Below are positions 58,703 through 64,000 of a stretch of 64,000 nt of DNA, in pieces (position 1 is the first letter of the stretch; the number at the start of each line of letters is the position of its first letter). Made by a program: the position numbers and the translations under genes. The DNA lies in NCBI RefSeq assembly GCF_009831215.1, contig NZ_WUTW01000004.1, positions 248,001 to 312,000 on the forward strand. Direction: 5' to 3'. Origin of the DNA: Actinomadura rayongensis (GTDB taxonomy: Bacteria > Actinomycetota > Actinomycetes > Streptosporangiales > Streptosporangiaceae). The notes beneath the pieces were generated by a model. The model saw nothing but the letters and a program-made list of their open reading frames with translations, was not told where the DNA came from and did no database searches.

Positions 58703-59860
58703 TCACGGGAAGCGGGTGGCGTACGCACGGGCCAGATTGAGCACCTTCTGCACGTACCAGTCGGCGTGGTTGTAGTGCCAGATCGCCTGGTAGAGGGATC
58801 GGCCGCCCTTTCCTGCGCCGTTGGCGCACAGGTACTTGGCCGCGCCGGGGACGGCGTCGTAGGGGTTCATGATGTCGGCCTTGCCGTCGCCGTCGCCGTC
58901 CACGCCGTAGGACTTCCACGTGGCGGGCATGAACTGCATCGGCCCGTAGGCGCCCGCGCTGGACCGGCCGGCGTTGCGTCCGTGGTCGCTCTCGACCTGG
59001 CCGATCGCCGCGAGCACGGTCCACGACAGGCCGGGGCAGCTCTTCGCGGCCTGCTTGTAGAGGTCGAGGTAGCTGCCGGGCCGCTGGCCGCCGCCGGTCG
59101 GCTGGTACCGCTTCTCGTGCAGGTTGACGCCGCTGACGCCCGTCCCGAGGGCCTTCTGGACGGCCGCGGCGAGCTTGGCCGGGTCCACGCCGGGCGCGTT
59201 GACGAGCACGGCCACGTTCTCGACCAGGCCCATGTCCGTCCCGGTCTTGCGGCTGACGAGCATGTCGATGCCGGGGATCCCGAGGTCGCCGGACCCGCCC
59301 ATCGTCACCTGCGGGACGGTCTTGGCGACGATCGGGTACGGCCGTCCGGGGCTCAGCCCGAGCTGGGTCGCGGCGGACTTCGAGGTGACGAACCGGTGCT
59401 CGGCGAGGGCCGTCCACAGCTGGGTGTCCTTGGCGGTGCCGGGCGGCGTCCAGGACCGGAACGCCGACGGATCCACCGCGAAGGTGTTGACCGCACGCCC
59501 CTGCAACTGGACGGCGCCGCCCGCGACGGCGATGACCGAGTCGATGCGCTTGACGCGCCGCAGCCGGTCGATGCGCTCCTGGGGGATCGGCTGCCCGCTG
59601 GAGACCGCGAGGACGTCCGGCGGGACGACCCGGCGCAGCGGCGCGAGCTGCCCGGTGTCGTCCACGGTCGTGACGGGCGAGCCCGTGACGCGCGGCGGGT
59701 CGCTGTGCCCGCCGCCGTCCGCGCCGCCTCGCCCGAGGACGGCGTAGGCGCCGCCGCCGAGCGCGGCGGCGGCCAGCGCGGACGCGGCGGCGACCGCGAC
59801 CACCGGCCGGACGCGGCGGCGCGGGCGGCCGGTGGCGCGGGGCGGTGAAGACGGAGGCAC
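58703..59860 (-). CDS. membrane-anchored lytic transglycosylase with MacB-like N-terminal region
   Basis: The 385-residue protein starts at GTG 59860 (GGAGATGG upstream). One N-terminal membrane helix (about 18-42) anchors it outside. Residues about 75-235 (VLAVSSGQPIPQERIDRLRRVKRI... GIDMLVSRKTG) resemble the periplasmic core of MacB/FtsX-type permeases. The C-terminal SLT domain (about 270-385) has the catalytic Glu in GQVESDHGRN, then GAYGPMQFMPATW and an EF-hand-like loop DGDGDGKADIMNP. It cleaves peptidoglycan. It is probably in one operon with cpfC and suhB. Confidence 0.88.
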   Translation of the reverse strand: MPPSSPPRATGRPRRRVRPVVAVAAASALAAAALGGGAYAVLGRGGADGGGHSDPPRVTGSPVTTVDDTGQLAPLRRVVPPDVLAVSSGQPIPQERIDRLRRVKRIDSVIAVAGGAVQLQGRAVNTFAVDPSAFRSWTPPGTAKDTQLWTALAEHRFVTSKSAATQLGLSPGRPYPIVAKTVPQVTMGGSGDLGIPGIDMLVSRKTGTDMGLVENVAVLVNAPGVDPAKLAAAVQKALGTGVSGVNLHEKRYQPTGGGQRPGSYLDLYKQAAKSCPGLSWTVLAAIGQVESDHGRNAGRSSAGAYGPMQFMPATWKSYGVDGDGDGKADIMNPYDAVPGAAKYLCANGAGKGGRSLYQAIWHYNHADWYVQKVLNLARAYATRFP

Positions 59861-59996
59861 GGCCCATCTCCTGCAAGAGTCGGTACGGGTGAGACGAGAC
59901 TAACCGCCCGGTCCGGACACCTGCCGCGCCGGTCAGTCCCGCCCGGGATGGAACGTGAACTTTCCTCATGAACACCCGGACGAGTAGCATCCCCCC

Positions 59997-61307
59997 ATGT
60001 CTCCCGCGAGCACCGAGAACTGGCGGAACTGGGCCGGGAACCAGCACGCGTCCCCGCGCCGCGCGACGACCCCGCGCACGACCGCCGAGGTGGCCGAGGC
60101 CGTGCGGGCCGCCGCCGACGACGGCCTGACCGTCCGCATGACCGGCACCGGTCACTCCTTCACCGGCGCGGCCGTCGCCGAGGGCGTCCTGCTGCGGCCC
60201 GGCGGGCTGACGGCCGTGCGCTCGGTCGACACCGCCGGCGGGCTCGTCACGGTCGAGGCCGGGCTGCCGCTGCACCGGCTCAACGCCGTCCTGGCCGACC
60301 ACGGGCTCGCGCTCGCCAACATGGGCGACATCCAGGAGCAGACCGTCGCGGGCGCCCTCCAGACCGCCACGCACGGCACCGGACGCGACGCCGCCGGGCT
60401 GGCGTCCCAGGTCGCGGCGCTGGAACTCGTCCTCGCCGACGGCAGCGTCGTGACGTGCTCGCGCGACGAGCGGCCGGACCTGTTCGACGCAGCCCGCGCC
60501 GGGCTCGGCGCGCTCGGGATCGTCACCGCGATCACGTGGCGGACCGTCCCGGCGTTCCTGCTGCGCGCCGAGGAGGCGCCGATGCGGTGGGACGAGGTCG
60601 TGGCGCGCATCGACGAGTTCGACGCCGCCAACGAGCACTTCGAGTTCTACTGGTTCCCCCACACCGAGGGGTGCAGCACCAAGCGCAACAACCGGACCGA
60701 GGGCCCGGCCGCGCCGCTGTCCCCCGTCAAGTACTGGCTGGACGACAAGTTCCTGTCCAACACGGTGTTCGGGTGGATCAACCGGGTGACCCACCGCGTC
60801 CCGGCGGCGGCGCCGGCCATCAACAAGGTGTCGGCCAAGGCGCTGGGCGCGCGGACGTACACCGACACGTCGTACAAGGTGTTCACCAGCCCGCGCACCG
60901 TCCGGTTCAAGGAGCAGGAGTACGCGATCCCGCGCGAGCAGCTCGTCCCGGCGCTGAAGGAGCTGCGGGCGCTGTTCGACCGGCGGGACTGGCGCATCAG
61001 CTTCCCGATCGAGGTGCGGATGCTGCCGGAGGAGGACGCCTGGCTGTCGATGGCGCACGGCCGCCGGAGCGCGTTCATCGCCGTCCACGTCTACAACCGC
61101 GACCCGCACGAGGACTACTTCGGCGGCGTCGAGGACCTGCTGACCGCGATGGGCGGGCGCCCGCACTGGGGCAAGCTCCACACCCGCGACGCCGCGTACC
61201 TGGAAACGGTCTACCCGCGCTTCGGCGACTTCCGCGCGCTGCGCGACGAGCTGGACCCCGACCGCCGCTTCGCCAACCCCTACACCCGGCGCGTCTTCGG
61301 CGACTGA
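59997..61307 (+). CDS. FAD-linked sugar-1,4-lactone oxidase (arabinono/gulonolactone oxidase type)
   Basis: The 436-residue protein has an N-terminal FAD-binding domain with VRMTGTGHSFTGAAVAEGVLLR and GALQTATHGTGRDA (near 115-128) and a C-terminal ALO domain ending GGRPHWGKLHTRDAAYLETVYPRFGDFRALRDELDPDRRFANPY. HWGK is the conserved substrate-binding motif. Members oxidise aldonolactones or alditols using oxygen. The usual His for covalent flavin linkage is not obvious in GTGHSF. ATG 59997 has no ribosome binding site, and TAGCAT seven bases upstream could be a -10 for a leaderless mRNA. Confidence 0.9.
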   Translation: MSPASTENWRNWAGNQHASPRRATTPRTTAEVAEAVRAAADDGLTVRMTGTGHSFTGAAVAEGVLLRPGGLTAVRSVDTAGGLVTVEAGLPLHRLNAVLADHGLALANMGDIQEQTVAGALQTATHGTGRDAAGLASQVAALELVLADGSVVTCSRDERPDLFDAARAGLGALGIVTAITWRTVPAFLLRAEEAPMRWDEVVARIDEFDAANEHFEFYWFPHTEGCSTKRNNRTEGPAAPLSPVKYWLDDKFLSNTVFGWINRVTHRVPAAAPAINKVSAKALGARTYTDTSYKVFTSPRTVRFKEQEYAIPREQLVPALKELRALFDRRDWRISFPIEVRMLPEEDAWLSMAHGRRSAFIAVHVYNRDPHEDYFGGVEDLLTAMGGRPHWGKLHTRDAAYLETVYPRFGDFRALRDELDPDRRFANPYTRRVFGD

Positions 61308-61311
61308 CCGG

Positions 61312-62220
61312 TCAGGGCGTCGTCCGCTCGATCCCGCGCGGTGTCTCGGCGCCCCCGGCGGGCGGGGACGTGGACGGCCCGGTGCTCGGCCGGGTCGTCG
61401 TCGGCGCCGGGGTCGTGGGGGTGGTCGTGCCGGGCGTCGGGGACGGGGTCGTCTCCGGCTTCGTCGTGGGCGTGGGCGACGTCGTCGGGGTCGTGGTCGG
61501 CGTGCCCGACGGCGTTACCGACGGCCGGTGCGTCGGCTCGTGGGACGGCGTGCGCGCCTCTCCCCCGCCGAACACCCGCACGACCGTGGGGCCGTTCCCG
61601 CCGTCCCTGCCGATGCCGCCCGCCGCGACCTCCCACAGCGTGATCCCGCCGATGACCAGCGCGAACACGACCGCCGACGAGGCCGCGAGCTTGATCCAGT
61701 GGCGCCGCGTCCAGTCCCCGGTGTCGGCGAGCGCGGCCCGCCAGGACGCCCGGCGCAGCGCGTCGTCGCCCGCCGCGTCCGCCAGCGCGCCCGCGACGGC
61801 CGCCGGGCCGTCCAGCCGGGTCGCGCCCGGGTCGGCGGGGAGCGGCAGGTCGCGGCGGGTGGCGCCGGGGTCGAACGCGGACGGGTCCAGGACGGTCGCG
61901 TTCGGGTCCAGGCCCGTCCGCGCCGCCCACGGCACGGTCCGCGCCGGGTGCGCGGACGTGACGGCCGCCGCGGCGCGCTCGGCCTCGTCCCGGGCGAGGA
62001 CGGCCGACACCAGGTGCGCCCGCTCCCTGATCTGTTCCTTGCCCCGGTCCAGGTAGTGCTTGGCGACGATGCCGCCCGCCGTGGACGCGACGCTCATGAA
62101 CGCCGCGCCGATGATCGTTCCGTAGACGCCGAGGTACGACGCTCCGACCGCTGCTCCCAAGGTCGCCACTCCACTGGCGATCAATTGGGTGGTGCTCAGC
62201 TCCGGCAGCTTGCCCGGCAT
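61312..62220 (-). CDS. hypothetical membrane protein with Pro/Thr-rich external tail
   Basis: The 302-residue protein has an N-terminal hydrophobic region (about 8-50, LIASGVATLGAAVGASYLGV then GTIIGAAFMSVASTAGGIVA), a charged middle with low-complexity DPGATR repeats, one membrane helix (LAASSAVVFALVIGGITLWEV, about 178-198) and a tail dominated by Pro, Thr and Ser. The tail looks like a cell-wall-spanning, possibly glycosylated stalk. I recognise no catalytic domain. The stop is 4 bp from that of the convergent oxidase gene. Confidence 0.75.
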   Translation of the reverse strand: MPGKLPELSTTQLIASGVATLGAAVGASYLGVYGTIIGAAFMSVASTAGGIVAKHYLDRGKEQIRERAHLVSAVLARDEAERAAAAVTSAHPARTVPWAARTGLDPNATVLDPSAFDPGATRRDLPLPADPGATRLDGPAAVAGALADAAGDDALRRASWRAALADTGDWTRRHWIKLAASSAVVFALVIGGITLWEVAAGGIGRDGGNGPTVVRVFGGGEARTPSHEPTHRPSVTPSGTPTTTPTTSPTPTTKPETTPSPTPGTTTPTTPAPTTTRPSTGPSTSPPAGGAETPRGIERTTP

Positions 62221-62663
62221 CGACGAACTCTCCCATCACGGTTGACCAGCAGGAATCCCGACAACAGGAACTAACGGGACGACGAGGCTGTTCCAGTACC
62301 CGGACGTGAGGTTCGCAACCCGTCGGGACTGGAGTCCCCCCAAACCTTCGGGCACAGTGGGGTAAGGATCCAGGAAGAAAGCGCCGGGCGTCCCCGGACG
62401 GGCGCCCGCCCCCGGCAAGCTGGGCCGCAGCCGTCTTTCGGCTCGTGACGAGCGCTGCGGAGCGGCGATGTTCGGACATGCCGGGTACGGTGCTGGCAGC
62501 AGGTGTGTCCGAAAGACAGACTCGGGAATCCGGGGGAGGGCACGCATGCGCCCTCGGCAGGGGCCGGACGTCCGGCCGGTGCGAGCATGGCCCGGTCCAC
62601 GCTCGCGGCGGCGGGTGCCCGCGGCGCCCTCCGTGCCGTCAGGGACAGGCAGGAAGGACACGC
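62221..62663. other. 443 bp divergent non-coding region before sepH
   Basis: It must hold promoters for sepH and for the membrane protein gene. TTCGGACA (62471-62478) and TGTCCGAA (62506-62513) are perfect 8-bp inverted arms 27 nt apart, flanking a possible -10 TACGGT (62486-62491). I see no coding signal, tRNA or riboswitch. Confidence 0.5.
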
Positions 62664-64000
62664 ATGCAGGAGCTGCGCCTCGTCGCGGTCAGCGAGGACG
62701 GTACGTACCTCGTCCTGGCCACCGCGGGCCGAGGCACCCGGTTCACCCTGCCCGTCGACGACCGTCTGCGGGCGGCGGTCCGCGGGCACTTCTCCCGGCT
62801 CGGCCAGTTCGAGATCGAGGTGGAGAGCCCGCTGCGCCCGAAGGAGATCCAGGCCCGCATCCGCTCCGGCGAGACCGCCGAGGAGATCGCCGAGTCGGCC
62901 GGGATCCCCGTCGAGCGCGTCCGCTGGTTCGAGGGGCCGGTCCTGCAAGAGCGCGAGTACATGGCGCAGCAGGCGCAGCGCGTGGCGGTCCGCCGTCCCG
63001 GCGACTCCGCGCCCGGACCGGCGCTCGGCGAGACCGTCGAGGAACGGCTCGCGCGCGGCGGCGTGGACCTGGAGGAGGCCGAGTGGGACTCCTGGAAGTG
63101 CGAGGACCGCACCTGGCGCATCCGCCTGTCGTTCTTCGAGGGCGGCCGGCCGCACGCCGCCGAGTGGGTCTTCGACCCGCGCCGCCGGCACGTGTCCCCG
63201 CTGGACGAGATCGCCGCGCGGCTGACCGCCGTGGAGTGGGACGACGAACCGGCCGCCGACACCGTCACGCCGCTGCGCCGTCCCACGATGACGGTGGTGC
63301 CGGACGGGCGTGACACCGCGCCGCCGTCCCGGGGACTGCCCGAGCCGCCGGTCCGGCCGCCGGCGCAGGAGCGTCCGCGCGTGCCCGAGCCGCGTCCCGA
63401 GCCCGCGCCCGAGCCGGTGCGGGCGCCCGCACCCGCCGCCGAGGAGGACGAGGCCGAGCGCGAGTACATCGTGGAGCGCGGCCGGATGGTCGACGCGAGC
63501 CCGGCGTTCCCGCCCGACGAGCCCGAGATCGAGGCCGAGCCCGAGATCGTGGACGAAGCCGAGCCCGAGGACGAGGACGAGGCCCCGGCCGAGCCGGAGG
63601 CGGTCGACGAGCCGTCCGTCGAGCCGTCCGTCGAGGCGGACGAGCCCGAGGCCCCCGAAGACGCCGAGGAGCCGCCCGCGGACGTTCAGGACGTCCCGGA
63701 CGAGGCTCCCGCCGAACCGGAGCCCGAACCCGAACCCGAGCCCGTCGCCGAGGCGGAACCGGAGCCCGAGCCCGAACCCGAGCCGGAGCCGGTCGCGGCG
63801 TCCGAGCCCGAGCCGGTGCCCGAGCCCGAGCCCGCCCCGCAGGAGGAGCCGCCCCGGGTCGCCGCGCCGCAGCGCCCGCAGCATCCCCGGCCCGCGCAGA
63901 AGAAGAAGCCGACGACCCGGCCGTCGATGCCCGCCGCGTCCGACAAGCCGGTCGCCGCGGCGGCGGCCGACACCCCGGCGCAGCGCGCGGCGCGGGGCCG
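62664..64000 (+). CDS. sepH: septation protein SepH, 3' end outside the window
   Basis: ATG 62664 follows GGAAGGA. The 445 residues present open with the DUF3071 domain (about 1-165, MQELRLVAVSEDGTYLVLATAG, then a helix-turn-helix-like TAEEIAESAGIPVERVRWFEGPVLQERE), the hallmark of actinobacterial SepH, which binds FtsZ and promotes Z-ring assembly in division and sporulation septation. The rest is a long disordered, strongly acidic region with Glu-Pro repeats (codons around 63715-63830), later turning basic (AQKKKPTTRPS). The conserved C-terminal end lies beyond the window. Confidence 0.93.
   Translation, partial: MQELRLVAVSEDGTYLVLATAGRGTRFTLPVDDRLRAAVRGHFSRLGQFEIEVESPLRPKEIQARIRSGETAEEIAESAGIPVERVRWFEGPVLQEREYMAQQAQRVAVRRPGDSAPGPALGETVEERLARGGVDLEEAEWDSWKCEDRTWRIRLSFFEGGRPHAAEWVFDPRRRHVSPLDEIAARLTAVEWDDEPAADTVTPLRRPTMTVVPDGRDTAPPSRGLPEPPVRPPAQERPRVPEPRPEPAPEPVRAPAPAAEEDEAEREYIVERGRMVDASPAFPPDEPEIEAEPEIVDEAEPEDEDEAPAEPEAVDEPSVEPSVEADEPEAPEDAEEPPADVQDVPDEAPAEPEPEPEPEPVAEAEPEPEPEPEPEPVAASEPEPVPEPEPAPQEEPPRVAAPQRPQHPRPAQKKKPTTRPSMPAASDKPVAAAAADTPAQRAARG

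Noticed and set aside
63715..63830. Glu-Pro coding repeats as a DNA repeat element
   Set aside because: The repeats are in frame within sepH and are explained by its disordered acidic region.
1..64000. CRISPR arrays, insertion sequences, tRNA or rRNA genes, prophage
   Set aside because: I saw no regularly spaced identical repeats with spacers, no transposase or integrase motifs, and no tRNA-like T-loop or cloverleaf pattern.

Overview
The window is about 74% GC chromosomal DNA from a filamentous actinomycete. GTG starts, GTGA/ATGA gene overlaps, DUF3710, DUF4193, DUF3159, SepH and a coproporphyrin-type ferrochelatase all point there, and Actinomadura or another Thermomonosporaceae genus is my best guess. 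I saw no tRNA, rRNA, CRISPR array, insertion sequence or prophage. Two genes run off the ends: 6-phosphogluconate dehydratase on the left and sepH on the right.

Left part (1-11313): edd with a divergent ROK regulator, a MscS-type channel, an Rv2629-like release-factor-fold protein, a small secreted protein, two overlapping RlaP-like nucleotidyltransferases, and an alpha-glucosidase plus ABC sugar importer operon that lacks its ATPase.

The most distinctive region is 11342-18476, a compact cinnamycin/duramycin-type class II lanthipeptide cluster in the order Cinorf7/DurN-like, LanA, LanM, CinX-like hydroxylase, fused CinT-CinH exporter. Its predicted core is CSSTCTSGPFTFACDGTTKG. It keeps the ring-forming cysteines and Thr11, Asp15, Thr18 and Lys19, but has Thr at positions 4 and 6 and an extra C-terminal Gly. 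If the usual bridges form, this would give a methyllanthionine 4-14 and a methyl-lysinoalanine 6-19. The hydroxylase carries an N-terminal Nif11-like domain. Tandem repeats and a strong hairpin close the cluster.

Region 18600-32000 is accessory. It holds a phosphotransferase, a TFIIB-type zinc ribbon protein, the Pnkp-Hen1 RNA repair pair, a DUF3152 zinc protease-like protein, a bacterial-type poly(ADP-ribose) glycohydrolase, a TetR/MFS efflux pair with a phased operator array, a DUF1906 protein, a CHAP-type peptidase and an unrecognised secreted protein.

Region 32000-48000 follows a conserved actinobacterial order that I recall from M. tuberculosis (Rv2689c to Rv2701c): a TrmA/RumA-type methyltransferase, a KimA-like permease, the TrkA pair CeoB-CeoC, DUF3159, an OB-fold protein, DUF3710, dUTPase and, further on, DUF4193 and SuhB. 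Inserted into it are an ABC exporter, a diiron-type hydrolase with a TetR regulator, an archaeal-like valyl-tRNA synthetase, and the signalling block. That block (48300-54700) has two tandem Ser/Thr kinases, one fused to an extracellular oligopeptide-binding domain, and an OmpR-type two-component system. The right end carries a DUF3089 lipase-like protein, SuhB-ferrochelatase-lytic transglycosylase genes, a sugar-lactone oxidase, a membrane protein with a Pro/Thr-rich tail, and sepH.
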